Source of the DNA: RGIG5579 sp045597125
Lineage (GTDB): Bacteria; Bacillota; Clostridia; Oscillospirales; SIG627
Length of the DNA stretch: 36,200 nt
NCBI GenBank assembly: GCA_045597125.1
Contig: JAZODR010000053.1
Span: 1-36,200, forward strand
Direction of reading: 5' to 3'
A program made the position numbers and the translations under genes. The notes beneath the pieces are model-generated. The model was not told the DNA's origin, made no database searches, and was given only the letters and a program-made list of their open reading frames with translations. This document shows, in pieces, positions 14,776-22,885 of this stretch (position 1 is the stretch's first letter; each line of letters begins with the position of its first letter).

Positions 14776-17273
14776 TGCCGCAAAAAAAGAGAACAGCCCG
14801 TCGCTCTCTCAAGGAAGTGACCATGAAGAAAATTCGGCCTGAGGATCGGGCCATCAATATTTTGATGCCCTATATTCTTGGGATTCTGGCGATATATTTT
14901 GCCCTTTGCTTCTTGTTTGAAGAAAAAATGGGCATTTTGGGAAAAGCAGGGGATTTGTTTTTAGGACTTTTTTCCATTGGCGGATTTGCTTTTCCCGTTT
15001 TTCTGTTTCTTCATGCCCTTTTTTACAGAAGAGATTTGGAAGCGGGAAGTCATTTGTATAAATTCTGGTTCACCTTTGGAGATATGACTCTGCTGGGTGT
15101 ACTGTGCGGATTTTTCTCCAAAAAAGAGGCCGTTTGGGACGTTGTTATTAATTTCAAGGGCGGTTTGGATTTTTCCACAGGCGGTTTGATCGGCGGAATC
15201 TTTTATGCCATTCTTGATTTTTGTGTAGGCTGGTTTACTCCTGTGATTGCGATTTTGGGAATTTTTGTTTTAACAACTTTCCTGTTGGGCAAGACGCCCG
15301 TAGATTTGATTCGCTCTATTTTCATTCCCCTGGGTGATAAAATGAAAGAGGGGCATGAAGAGAGGCAGGAGCACCGCCAAAAATGGAAAGAGCGCCGCGA
15401 AGAAGAGCGTCAGCGCAAAGCTGAGGAGCGTGCGGAAGCAGGAAAGCTCGCTTTTCTGGAAGAAAAGAAAAAAGGAAAGAAAAAATGCGCCGCCATTGTA
15501 GATAGTGGCGAAGAGGTTACTGCCGAGGCGCCTGAGGACCGAGTAGCCGACGACGAATTAGAGATTCGTTTACAGGACGAAGTACCCGAGCCTGAGAAAA
15601 AAGAGCGGTTGTTTACTCCCATTGAAGAGGTGGAAAGTGAGCCTGCTCCCGAGCTGCATACTTTTAATGCACCCGCTTCTCCCGATGCTATTTCCTATCC
15701 TCGCCAGGACGATTTGGATGTGACGGTGGAAAAGGTTGAGGAAGAAAATGACAATATGGAGAAGGAATACCGATTCCCCTCTATTTCCATTTTACCTGCG
15801 GCACCGCCTCCGAATCCGGGAAGTCGCAGTGAGCAAGAATCTACTGCTACCAAGCTGGTGGAGACTTTGGAAAGCTTTGGTGTAAAGACAACCGTCAGCG
15901 GAATTTCAAAGGGTCCTGCCGTTACCCGTTACGAATTGCAACCCCATCGCGGCGTCCGTGTGCGCGCCATTGTAAATCTTTCCGATGATATTGCCCTTGC
16001 TACTGCAGCCAGCGGCGTCCGTATTGAAGCGCCCATTCCCGGCAAGGAAGCCGTGGGCATTGAGGTACCCAATAAGGCAAGAGATACAGTTTTCATCCGT
16101 GAATTGTTGGAGCAGTCCGATTTTCATAACAGTACTTCCCCTTTGCATTGCAGTTTGGGAAAAGACGTAGCGGGCAATTCCATTTTCTGTGATCTTGCTA
16201 AAATGCCCCATATCCTTATTGCAGGTGCAACGGGTATGGGTAAATCCGTTTGTTTAAATTCCCTGATTGTCAGCATCCTTTATCGCGCCACCCCTGAAGA
16301 AGTGCAGATGATTCTTATTGACCCGAAAAAGGTTGAATTTAATAAGTATAACGGAATTCCCCATTTGCTTGTCCCTGTGGTCAGCGATTCGAAGAAGGCA
16401 GCGGGAGCGCTGAACTGGGCGGTAATTGAAATGGAGCGCCGCTTCATTTTGCTGGAGGAAATGGGTGTTCGCGATATTAAGGGCTACAACGAAGCGGTGA
16501 AGAATGATCCCGAGCATCGTCCTATGAGCTATATCGTCATTATTATCGACGAGCTTGCCGATTTGATGATGACTGCTAAAAACGAAGTGGAAACCAGTAT
16601 TTGCCGTCTGGCGCAAAAGGCGAGAGCCGCAGGGATGCACCTTGTGATTGGTACGCAGCGTCCTTCTGTTGACGTTATTACGGGTCTGATCAAGGCAAAC
16701 GTTCCTTCCCGTATTGCTTGTACCGTTGCCAGCCAGGTGGATAGCCGTACCATTATTGATATTATGGGCGCGGAAAAGCTTCTGGGTAAAGGCGATATGC
16801 TATATGCCCCCGTGGGCTCTTCCAAGCCACTGCGCGTACAAGGCTGCTTTGTATCCGATCAGGATGTAGAGGCGGTTTGCGATTATATCCGCGCTCAGCG
16901 CTCCGCCGCTTACGATGAATCCGTATCCAATCTTATCGAGCGCGAGGCGCAGAAATGCGGCGAGAAGAAAAAAGGGTTTGGCGCCTTTGATGATGATGAG
17001 GCTTTGCCCGGTACGGCGGGTCTGTTTATGGATAAGGATCCCCTTTTGGAAAAGGCGATTGATATTGCCGTTGCGGAAAAGAAGGTATCTACTTCCCTTT
17101 TGCAGAGAAAGCTTTCCGTAGGCTATGCCCGTGCCGCAAAGCTGATTGATTTTATGGCAGAGATGAATGTGGTTGGCGAATATGCAGGCTCCAAGCCTCG
17201 CGAGGTGCTTTGGACAGAGCAATTCTATCAGGAATATAAAATGCGCGCCTGCGAAGACCAGCCTATAGATTGA
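14775..17273 (+). CDS. ftsK: FtsK/SpoIIIE-family DNA translocase
   Basis: Membrane-anchored hexameric motor that pumps chromosomal DNA through the division or sporulation septum. The 832 residues comprise four to five membrane helices (about 31-48, 62-82, 100-113, 135-170) and a charged linker (about 185-345, with Lys/Arg/Glu-rich helix 190-237). The motor has Walker A GATGMGKS (484-491) and Walker B VIIIDEL (588-594). A C-terminal winged-helix gamma domain (about 755-815) recognises polar guide sequences. Whether it is the cell-division FtsK or sporulation SpoIIIE form cannot be told from sequence alone. A second in-frame ATG at 14823 (MKKIRPEDRA) is possible, but the ATG at 14775 overlaps the preceding stop and suits coupled translation. 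Confidence 0.95.
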   Translation: MPQKKRTARRSLKEVTMKKIRPEDRAINILMPYILGILAIYFALCFLFEEKMGILGKAGDLFLGLFSIGGFAFPVFLFLHALFYRRDLEAGSHLYKFWFTFGDMTLLGVLCGFFSKKEAVWDVVINFKGGLDFSTGGLIGGIFYAILDFCVGWFTPVIAILGIFVLTTFLLGKTPVDLIRSIFIPLGDKMKEGHEERQEHRQKWKERREEERQRKAEERAEAGKLAFLEEKKKGKKKCAAIVDSGEEVTAEAPEDRVADDELEIRLQDEVPEPEKKERLFTPIEEVESEPAPELHTFNAPASPDAISYPRQDDLDVTVEKVEEENDNMEKEYRFPSISILPAAPPPNPGSRSEQESTATKLVETLESFGVKTTVSGISKGPAVTRYELQPHRGVRVRAIVNLSDDIALATAASGVRIEAPIPGKEAVGIEVPNKARDTVFIRELLEQSDFHNSTSPLHCSLGKDVAGNSIFCDLAKMPHILIAGATGMGKSVCLNSLIVSILYRATPEEVQMILIDPKKVEFNKYNGIPHLLVPVVSDSKKAAGALNWAVIEMERRFILLEEMGVRDIKGYNEAVKNDPEHRPMSYIVIIIDELADLMMTAKNEVETSICRLAQKARAAGMHLVIGTQRPSVDVITGLIKANVPSRIACTVASQVDSRTIIDIMGAEKLLGKGDMLYAPVGSSKPLRVQGCFVSDQDVEAVCDYIRAQRSAAYDESVSNLIEREAQKCGEKKKGFGAFDDDEALPGTAGLFMDKDPLLEKAIDIAVAEKKVSTSLLQRKLSVGYARAAKLIDFMAEMNVVGEYAGSKPREVLWTEQFYQEYKMRACEDQPID

Positions 17274-17287
17274 AAGGAGAATGTTTT

Positions 17288-18799
17288 ATGCTTAGAGACC
17301 CTTGGAAACATTTAAAGAGCGGAACGGATATCCGCGGTGTTGCCCTGGAGGGCGTAGAAGGTCAAAATGTAGATTTGACCGATGAGGTAATTGGGAAAAT
17401 TGCCGCTTCTTTTGCACTTTGGCTTCAAAATAAAACCGGTAAAGCAAATCCTTTGGTTGCTATCGGCCGCGATAGCCGACTTTCAGGTCCTCGTATTGCA
17501 GGTATTTTAAGCCAGGTTCTGGTAAAAAAAGGATTTTCCGTTTTGATGACAGGTCTTTCCTCTACACCTGCCATGTTTATGACTACTCTGGATTTGAAAA
17601 CCGATGCCGCGGTGCAGATTACTGCATCTCATCACCCTTGGAACCGTAACGGTTTGAAATTCTTTTTGCCTACGGGTGGTCTGGAAGGCGAGGACATCAA
17701 GGAGATTCTTCTGCTTTGCCAGGAGGACAAGTTTGCTTCGGATGCCCCGGGCGGCAGAATTGAAGAAGTCAATTATATGGATACCTACGCCCAGCGACTG
17801 AAAAAATTGATTTCAGACGGTGTTGGCGGGGGTGAAAAGCCTTTGGCAGGATTTCACGTAACTGTGGATGCGGGTAACGGTGCCGGCGGCTTTTACGTAG
17901 AAAAGGTTTTGCAGCCTTTGGGCGCGGATTGCACAGGTTCTGAATTTCTTGAACCGGATGGCTCTTTCCCCAATCATATTCCCAATCCCGAGAATAAGAC
18001 CGCAATGGAATTTGCCTGCAACGCGGTGAAGCGCGCAGGTGCTGATTTGGGCATTATTTTTGATACGGATGTAGATAGAGCGGGATGCGTGGATTCCACC
18101 GGCCGCGAAATCAATCGGAACAGATTGGTTGCCCTTGCTTCCGTGATTGCGCTTCAGGGCAACGAGGGCGGAAGCATTGTTACCGATTCCATTACCTCTT
18201 CGGGATTGAAGACCTTTATCGAGGAGCATCTTGGAGGAAAGCATTTGCGTTTCAAGCGCGGTTACAAAAACGTAATCAATAAGGCAATTGAAATGAATCA
18301 AGCGGGAATCAATACTCCTCTTGCCATTGAAACAAGCGGTCATGCTGCGCTTCGCGAAAATTACTTTTTGGATGACGGCGCGTATTTGGCAACCCGTATT
18401 CTTATCGAGGCAGCAAAGCTGAAGAAGCAGGGTAAGGATTTGACTGAGCTGATTGCGGCGCTTCCTGAGCCTGCGGAATCCTTTGAACTTCGTTTTGATA
18501 TTATTGAATCCGATTTCCGCGCGTATGGCCAGGCTCTTCTTGCTGATCTGGAAGCATATGGTCAGGAAAAGGGCTGGCAGGTTGCCGACGATAGTTACGA
18601 GGGTGTTCGCGTGGCTTTCCCCGCAGGGGAAGGCGACGGCTGGTTCCTCCTTCGCCTTTCGGTACACGATCCCGTAATGCCTATGAATGTAGAATCGCAG
18701 AATATCGGTGGTTCCAAGATGATTGCCGAAAAGCTCTATGAATTCCTAAAGGGTAGAGAGGGTCTTTCTATTGCCTCGTTGGAGGAGTTTTTGAAATGA
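17288..18799 (+). CDS. Phosphohexomutase (phosphomannomutase/phosphoglucomutase family)
   Basis: Interconverts hexose 6- and 1-phosphates through a phosphoserine enzyme; 503 residues. The active-site loop is TASHHPWNRNG with Ser114, where most bacterial enzymes have TASHNP; the TASHxPxxRNGLKFF form resembles a subgroup I recall from plants and algae. The metal loop is DTDVDR (259-264) and the sugar-binding loop ETSGHAALREN follows. The C-terminal phosphate-binding domain is complete. The ATG at 17288 is used because AAAGGAGA (17273-17280) sits just upstream; a longer reading from a TTG at 17270 would place that site inside the gene. It lies 14 bases after ftsK and overlaps the DUF896 gene by four bases. 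Substrate (glucose or mannose phosphate) cannot be fixed. Confidence 0.88.
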   Translation: MLRDPWKHLKSGTDIRGVALEGVEGQNVDLTDEVIGKIAASFALWLQNKTGKANPLVAIGRDSRLSGPRIAGILSQVLVKKGFSVLMTGLSSTPAMFMTTLDLKTDAAVQITASHHPWNRNGLKFFLPTGGLEGEDIKEILLLCQEDKFASDAPGGRIEEVNYMDTYAQRLKKLISDGVGGGEKPLAGFHVTVDAGNGAGGFYVEKVLQPLGADCTGSEFLEPDGSFPNHIPNPENKTAMEFACNAVKRAGADLGIIFDTDVDRAGCVDSTGREINRNRLVALASVIALQGNEGGSIVTDSITSSGLKTFIEEHLGGKHLRFKRGYKNVINKAIEMNQAGINTPLAIETSGHAALRENYFLDDGAYLATRILIEAAKLKKQGKDLTELIAALPEPAESFELRFDIIESDFRAYGQALLADLEAYGQEKGWQVADDSYEGVRVAFPAGEGDGWFLLRLSVHDPVMPMNVESQNIGGSKMIAEKLYEFLKGREGLSIASLEEFLK

Positions 18800-18996
18800 C
18801 CAAGGAAAAAATTGATCGCATCAATGCTTTGGCGCGCAAGTCCAAGACGCCCGAAGGATTGACATCTGAGGAAAAAATGGAGCAAAAGATGCTTCGTGAC
18901 GAGTATATTGCCGATTTTCGCCGCAGCACGCTTGCTGCTTTGGGCAGAATTGATATTCAGAATGAAGATGGAAGCATAGAACCTTTGCTCAAATAA
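18796..18996 (+). CDS. DUF896 (UPF0291, YnzC-like) small protein
   Basis: 66-residue helical protein. The opening KEKIDRINALARKSKTPEGLTSEEKMEQKMLRDEYI-type pattern (two helices with a conserved TPEGLT/EE...LR..Y core) is characteristic of DUF896, whose Bacillus members are YnzC and YneB-region proteins. The C-terminal extension DIQNEDGS is also common. The function is not established. Its ATG overlaps the mutase stop (ATGA), and a strong bidirectional terminator follows at once, so it ends the long rightward run that begins at gyrA or earlier. Confidence 0.92.
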   Translation: MTKEKIDRINALARKSKTPEGLTSEEKMEQKMLRDEYIADFRRSTLAALGRIDIQNEDGSIEPLLK

Positions 18997-19030
18997 AAAA
19001 AGGCTTTCCCAATTTGGGAAAGCCTTTTTT
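18995..19030. terminator. Bidirectional terminator between convergent DUF896 and dnaI genes
   Basis: AGGCTTTCCCA (19001-19011) pairs with TGGGAAAGCCT (19015-19025), with an A-run on the left and a T-run on the right. It serves transcription arriving from both sides. Confidence 0.93.
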
Positions 19031-19033
19031 ATG

Positions 19034-20020
19034 TTACTCCTGACGAAGTTTTGCCATACGGATATCTTCTCCGCGGAAAAGCTTTACTTGAAATTCGCCC
19101 AATAGGCGGGAGAGAACGGCGGAATCGTATTCCTTTTCCAGCTGACGGTAGGTGAGATTGGTACTGATGATGGTGGGAAGTCCACTGACCAGAACGCGCT
19201 GGTTGATTAGACGGTAAATGGCAGAAGAGGAAGTTTTGGTAGAAGGCTCTGTACCAAGGTCGTCAAGGATGAGAAGCTCCGCTTCCATCAGTCTGCGGGT
19301 ACCGAGGGCATCTTCTTCCGATTCAAACCGCTCTTTTTCAAAAATGGCGGCTACAGAAGGGGCAGATTCGTAAACTACGTCAAAGGCGCGTTCAATGACC
19401 GCTCCTGCAATGGCACTGGAAAGATGGGTCTTACCTAGGCCCGTACCGCCGATAAAGAGCAATGAAGGTGACCGGAGGGAAAAGTTTTCTGCATAGTGAC
19501 GGCAAAATTCAAAAATTTCCTCCATCATTTCTCGGGGAGAATCCTTTCCGTGAGCTTCGGGCGCGGTGGAATAGAAGCTGAGATCAAAATTATCAAAACG
19601 CTGTTTCTCCAGAAGTTTTGCAATACCGCTGGCGCGATACCCTTCCTTCACGGCAAGTTTTTTCAGGCAATGGCACATTTTTCCTTGAAAATAGCCTGTG
19701 TCGTTGCAATCCTTGCAAAAAATACGGGGCTTGATATAATCGTGGGAATAACCCATATCCTCCAGCATTTTGTCATATGCCTGAGAAACGGCAACATGCT
19801 CTTCGCGGATTTTGGCAATGCGAGCATCCAAACCCTCTTTTCCTTTCAGGCTTTCGCCCAACACCCGAGAGCCGAGGGCGCGCTTCTCTTGACCCAAAAG
19901 AAACAGGGACTTATTTTTCTCCTCCAACTCGCGCACGCGCTGAGCGGCGGCTTGCTCCTCATATTTGCGACGAGCGTGGAAATCCTTTTCCACTTTCTCT
20001 AAAATTTCGCGCTTAAACAT
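19034..20020 (-). CDS. dnaI: DnaI/DnaC-type replicative helicase loader
   Basis: AAA+ ATPase that loads the replicative helicase at the origin and at restarted forks. The 328 residues comprise a coiled N-terminus (about 5-85), a zinc-binding module CKDC...CHC (C102, C105, C116, C118) as in Bacillus DnaI, and a motor domain. The motor has Walker A GGTGLGKTHL (191-200), Walker B LLILDDLG (249-256), sensor STNL (286-289) and the arginine-finger region SRL (304-306). It starts 3 bases after the dnaD stop on the same strand, so the two form an operon. In well-studied Bacilli dnaI sits with dnaB far from the origin; here it is about 13 kb away from it. DnaC is an alternative name used in many annotations. 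Confidence 0.93.
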   Translation of the reverse strand: MFKREILEKVEKDFHARRKYEEQAAAQRVRELEEKNKSLFLLGQEKRALGSRVLGESLKGKEGLDARIAKIREEHVAVSQAYDKMLEDMGYSHDYIKPRIFCKDCNDTGYFQGKMCHCLKKLAVKEGYRASGIAKLLEKQRFDNFDLSFYSTAPEAHGKDSPREMMEEIFEFCRHYAENFSLRSPSLLFIGGTGLGKTHLSSAIAGAVIERAFDVVYESAPSVAAIFEKERFESEEDALGTRRLMEAELLILDDLGTEPSTKTSSSAIYRLINQRVLVSGLPTIISTNLTYRQLEKEYDSAVLSRLLGEFQVKLFRGEDIRMAKLRQE

Positions 20021-20023
20021 AGC

Positions 20024-20974
20024 TTAGACCTTCTTTCTGCCTTTGGAAACGGCGCTCTGGAAGAAATCGTCCACGTCGTAGCTCTTTTCCGTTTGCGGCC
20101 TTGTTGCTCCCGCGTTTTCCGTATCGTCGGGAGTGGTGTAGCCTGATGCGTGCCAATTTTCCAAAATTTTGTGCATATACTTGATGGTGGGATTTTTTGC
20201 CGCGGCAACGGTCTTTTCATAAGCCAGATTCAGCATATCGTCCCCAAAATCAAAGGTAGTGCGCCAAATGGCAATGCACTCCTCCTCGGATTTGGATAGT
20301 TTTCTTGAGAGGCCAAACAGATTCTTTACTTTTCCCTCGTAGGACTGGCTTTCGTTGCGGGAAACAAAATATGCTTCTGCCTTTTCGTAGCTGTCGATTC
20401 CCTCGTCTTGGAAGGAGGTCAGAACTTTGGTGATGTAGCGCAAACTTTTCTTATCACGGGAGACGCAGTCCTCGATAACCAGTATGACCACGTCCAGAGG
20501 CATTTTCAGATAGTCCAAAAAGGAGTACAAACGTGCCAGTTCACTGGTATTCATCACTTTTTCCAATCGCTGCTCAGCAAAGGAAACCAGATTTTTGAAA
20601 TCGGGGATGGTTTGCGCCGCCTGCGCTAAATCCGCAGAGGAATAAAAGGGCGCTTCATCCGCATCTATAACTTTTTTTGCGGGAGGTACATCTTCCGGTG
20701 CTTTTTTAGCAGGTTTGGCGGCGCGCTTCCCTTCTGTTTTAAAAATTCCGCATCCTCGCCAAAATGCAAGGGAAGCCAATACTTCTTCCGAAGAAAAGGT
20801 GTCTGCCAAAAGGGACAAAGCCTCTTCTTCTTCCATGCCTGCTCCTGCAAAGTAGGGGGCAAGATGCAACAGCACGCGAAGCTCTGTTTCCGAAGCTTGA
20901 TCTACTTTTTCAAAAAGCTGGCGGGGAAGCAGAACCAGCTCGTCCGGGTAATTTTTTCCGAATCGGTAAAACAT
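20024..20974 (-). CDS. dnaD: DnaD/DnaB-domain primosome protein
   Basis: Initiation protein linking DnaA-opened DNA to helicase loading. The 316 residues fit the DnaD/DnaB (DDBH) family: an N-terminal winged-helix-like region (1-90), a Lys/Ala-rich linker (about 92-115), then two DDBH2 modules. The first ends in LRYITKVLTSFQDEGI and the second in IKYMHKILENWHASGYTT; the aromatic/Ile/Trp pattern of the second is the usual hallmark. A strong promoter and an AGGAGAA site lie directly upstream. Two DDBH2 copies make it resemble B. subtilis DnaB as much as DnaD, so it may combine both roles. It heads the leftward dnaD-dnaI operon. Confidence 0.9.
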   Translation of the reverse strand: MFYRFGKNYPDELVLLPRQLFEKVDQASETELRVLLHLAPYFAGAGMEEEEALSLLADTFSSEEVLASLAFWRGCGIFKTEGKRAAKPAKKAPEDVPPAKKVIDADEAPFYSSADLAQAAQTIPDFKNLVSFAEQRLEKVMNTSELARLYSFLDYLKMPLDVVILVIEDCVSRDKKSLRYITKVLTSFQDEGIDSYEKAEAYFVSRNESQSYEGKVKNLFGLSRKLSKSEEECIAIWRTTFDFGDDMLNLAYEKTVAAAKNPTIKYMHKILENWHASGYTTPDDTENAGATRPQTEKSYDVDDFFQSAVSKGRKKV

Positions 20975-21005
20975 AGTTTCTCCTAAAGGGATATAATTTC
21001 ATCTT

Positions 21006-21034
21006 AGTATATCATAAATTCAGCGGACCGTCAA
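21006..21034 (-). promoter_or_regulatory. Sigma-A promoter of the dnaD-dnaI operon
   Basis: On the minus strand, TTGACG (21034-21029) and TATACT (21011-21006) are exactly 17 bases apart. Predicted transcription starts about 25 bases before the dnaD ATG, leaving room for the AGGAGAA site at 20984-20978. The rest of the 20975-21170 gap shows no clear promoter for the rightward parB-like gene. Confidence 0.85.
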
Positions 21035-21170
21035 TGACAATTCTTTGGCGATAAAATGTTTTCTTGTCAAATAAATGCAAAACTCGACAGAACTTCTGAA
21101 AATCTGTCAACGGTTTTCGGCAAAATTTTCTGTTGAAAAAGGATAAAATGGTGAGGAAAGGAGCGATTTT

Positions 21171-21986
21171 ATGAAAAATGGCTATGATAAGACGGAAAAA
21201 TTACGCTTTTTGCAAATCTCCGCAATTGAGAAAAATTCTATCCTTCCCCATCGCTTTTCCGATGATTTTGGTCCTTTGGCGCGGAGTATTGCCCGCTATG
21301 GAATACTGCAGCCGCTCCTTGTCCGAAAAAGCGGCCGCGGATATGAACTTCTTGCGGGAAGGCGCAGACTGGGAGCAGCAAAGCTTTTGGGATTGAACAC
21401 TGTGCCTTGCCGTGTGTTGCATTTGACGCCCAGAGAAGCGGCAGAGCTGATTTTTGCTGAGAATTTGCATCGCGTTGCTTTAAATCCTTTTGAAGAGGCG
21501 GCAGCGGCAACACGGCTTCAAAAGACTTTTCCTTACCGATTGGGGGAATTGGCGGAGCGAATTGGAGAAAGCCCCAGCCTCCTTGCTTCAAAGGAACGCT
21601 TGATGCATTTTTCTGCTCAGGAACGAAGTTTATTAATGGAATTGGGCCTTTCTCCTTCGTATGGGGAATGTTTGCTTCATTTGCGGGATTCCGCCTTGCG
21701 CCAGCTGGCTATTCGTCATATTGCCGCGAGAAATTTATCCGTTGCCGAAGCCGGTAATCTTTGTTTATCTCTTGCGCTCCACCCTGAGGAATTTATTCCT
21801 TCTCTTGTTCCTGAGCGAGCGCTGAAAAAACGTCCTGTACGGCGTTTCGTGGTGAAGGATGTTCGCTTTTTTATTAATTCTGTAGACCGAACCATTGGCT
21901 CTATTCGTCAAGCGGGTATTGACGTGGAAGCAGATAAAACAGAAGACGAGGGACATATTACATATCGGATTAAAATTCCAAAATAA
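21171..21986 (+). CDS. noc: Noc-like ParB family protein
   Basis: 271-residue member of the ParB/Noc CTP-switch family. The N-terminal domain has AGRRRLGAAKLLG (the GERRxxA box) and ENLHRVALNPFEEAA (ENxxRxxLxPxEEA), the residues that hold CTP. The central helix-turn-helix region differs from the true ParB in this window: SPSYGECLLHL stands where ParB has SAGHARALLPL. The C-terminal KDVRFFINSVDRTIGSIRQAGIDVE...ITYRIKIPK follows the pattern of Noc proteins, which block division over the nucleoid. GGAAAGGAG precedes the ATG. It lies just before two parS sites and parAB. Its own binding site is not predictable here; the divergent recognition region argues against parS being its main target. Confidence 0.85.
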   Translation: MKNGYDKTEKLRFLQISAIEKNSILPHRFSDDFGPLARSIARYGILQPLLVRKSGRGYELLAGRRRLGAAKLLGLNTVPCRVLHLTPREAAELIFAENLHRVALNPFEEAAAATRLQKTFPYRLGELAERIGESPSLLASKERLMHFSAQERSLLMELGLSPSYGECLLHLRDSALRQLAIRHIAARNLSVAEAGNLCLSLALHPEEFIPSLVPERALKKRPVRRFVVKDVRFFINSVDRTIGSIRQAGIDVEADKTEDEGHITYRIKIPK

Positions 21987-21996
21987 GGCTTTTTTG

Positions 21997-22058
21997 CCCC
22001 CGGATGTTTCACGTGAAACATTCGGGGGTTCTAATAATGTTTCACGTGAAACATCCGG
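21997..22058. promoter_or_regulatory. parS: Two perfect parS sites arranged as inverted repeats
   Basis: TGTTTCACGTGAAACA occurs at 22005-22020 and again at 22038-22053; both are perfect 16-base palindromes matching the Firmicute parS consensus. The flanks extend the symmetry: 22000-22022 and 22036-22058 are exact 23-base inverted copies of each other. The first site also lies in a 32-base palindrome (21997-22028) bounded by CCCCCG and CGGGGG with one mismatch. The parA promoter begins eight bases after the block. Confidence 0.97.
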
Positions 22059-22065
22059 CGCACCA

Positions 22066-22094
22066 TTGACAAAGGGGGGGAAAGGATATATAAT
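22066..22094 (+). promoter_or_regulatory. Consensus sigma-A promoter for parA-parB
   Basis: A perfect TTGACA (22066-22071) and a perfect TATAAT (22089-22094) are 17 bases apart, with seven Gs in the spacer. The -35 hexamer is 12 bases from the second parS site, so ParB spreading could shut it off. Confidence 0.93.
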
Positions 22095-22124
22095 ATAGGA
22101 ACAAATAAGCTAGAAAGGTATGCT

Positions 22125-22883
22125 ATGACAAAAATTATTGCTTTTGCCAATCAGAAAGGCGGAGTCGGAAAGACAACCTCCGCTATTAATGTAGCGGCTT
22201 CCTTGGGAAGCCTTGGCAAAAAGGTTCTTTTGATTGATATGGATCCCCAGGGAAACTGCACCAGCGGTGTGGGTGTGGATCGTGAAAAATGCAAATTTTC
22301 CACCTATCAGGTGCTTTTGGACGGTGTTTCCATAGCAGATGCTACGGTAAAGACACCCTTTGAGGGGCTTTGGTGTGTGCCTGCGACCATGGAGCTGGCG
22401 GGCGCGGAGATTGGTCTTTCGGCAGTGATGGCAAGAGAATCCATTCTGAAAAAGGCGCTATCGGCGGTTACTCAATACGATTATATTCTGATGGATTGCC
22501 CTCCCAGTCTGGGCCTTTTAACACTTAATGGTCTGTGTGCCGCGCAGAAGGTTATCGTTCCTATGCAGTGTGAATATTTTGCTCTGGAGGGACTGAGCCA
22601 GCTGATGTATACGGTTTCTTTGGTTAAGAAGATGTATAACCCCACTCTTGAGCTTGGCGGCGTGATTCTGACGATGTATGATGGCAGATTGAATCTTTCC
22701 CTTGCCGTTGCCGCAGAGATTCGCAAGTATTTTCCCGATCGCATTTTCCGTACCACCGTTCCGAGGAACGTTCGTTTGTCTGAGGCTCCCAGCCACGGGA
22801 AGCCCGCTTTATATTACGATAAAAATTCCAAGGGCGCTCAGGCTTATCTGGAGATTGCCCGAGAAATTGAGAAAAGAGGATAA
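22125..22883 (+). CDS. parA: Chromosome partitioning ATPase ParA (Soj)
   Basis: Deviant-Walker ATPase that drives origin segregation with ParB, and in Bacillus also regulates DnaA. Length is 252 residues. The deviant Walker A motif is KGGVGKTT (11-18), followed by LLIDMDPQGNCTSGVG (switch I region) and YILMDCPPSLGLLTLNGL (switch II). The chromosomal type is indicated by the short N-terminus with no helix-turn-helix. It is transcribed from a consensus promoter beside two parS sites and is followed by parB after two bases. Closeness to oriC supports the possible ParA-DnaA link known in B. subtilis. Confidence 0.97.
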   Translation: MTKIIAFANQKGGVGKTTSAINVAASLGSLGKKVLLIDMDPQGNCTSGVGVDREKCKFSTYQVLLDGVSIADATVKTPFEGLWCVPATMELAGAEIGLSAVMARESILKKALSAVTQYDYILMDCPPSLGLLTLNGLCAAQKVIVPMQCEYFALEGLSQLMYTVSLVKKMYNPTLELGGVILTMYDGRLNLSLAVAAEIRKYFPDRIFRTTVPRNVRLSEAPSHGKPALYYDKNSKGAQAYLEIAREIEKRG

Positions 22884-22885
22884 TT

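Noticed and set aside
17270..17290. Upstream in-frame starts that lengthen several genes (for example TTG at 17270 and 6611, ATG at 26750, 30675, 32414 and 34383)
   Set aside because: In each case the longer reading swallows a ribosome site, promoter or neighbouring gene end and adds residues not found in the family.
17813..18667. Long minus-strand open frame (284 codons) across the phosphohexomutase gene
   Set aside because: It is antisense to a gene with clear catalytic motifs, has no promoter or ribosome site, and its translation has no recognisable domain. The same holds for antisense frames over gyrA, gyrB, infC and metG.
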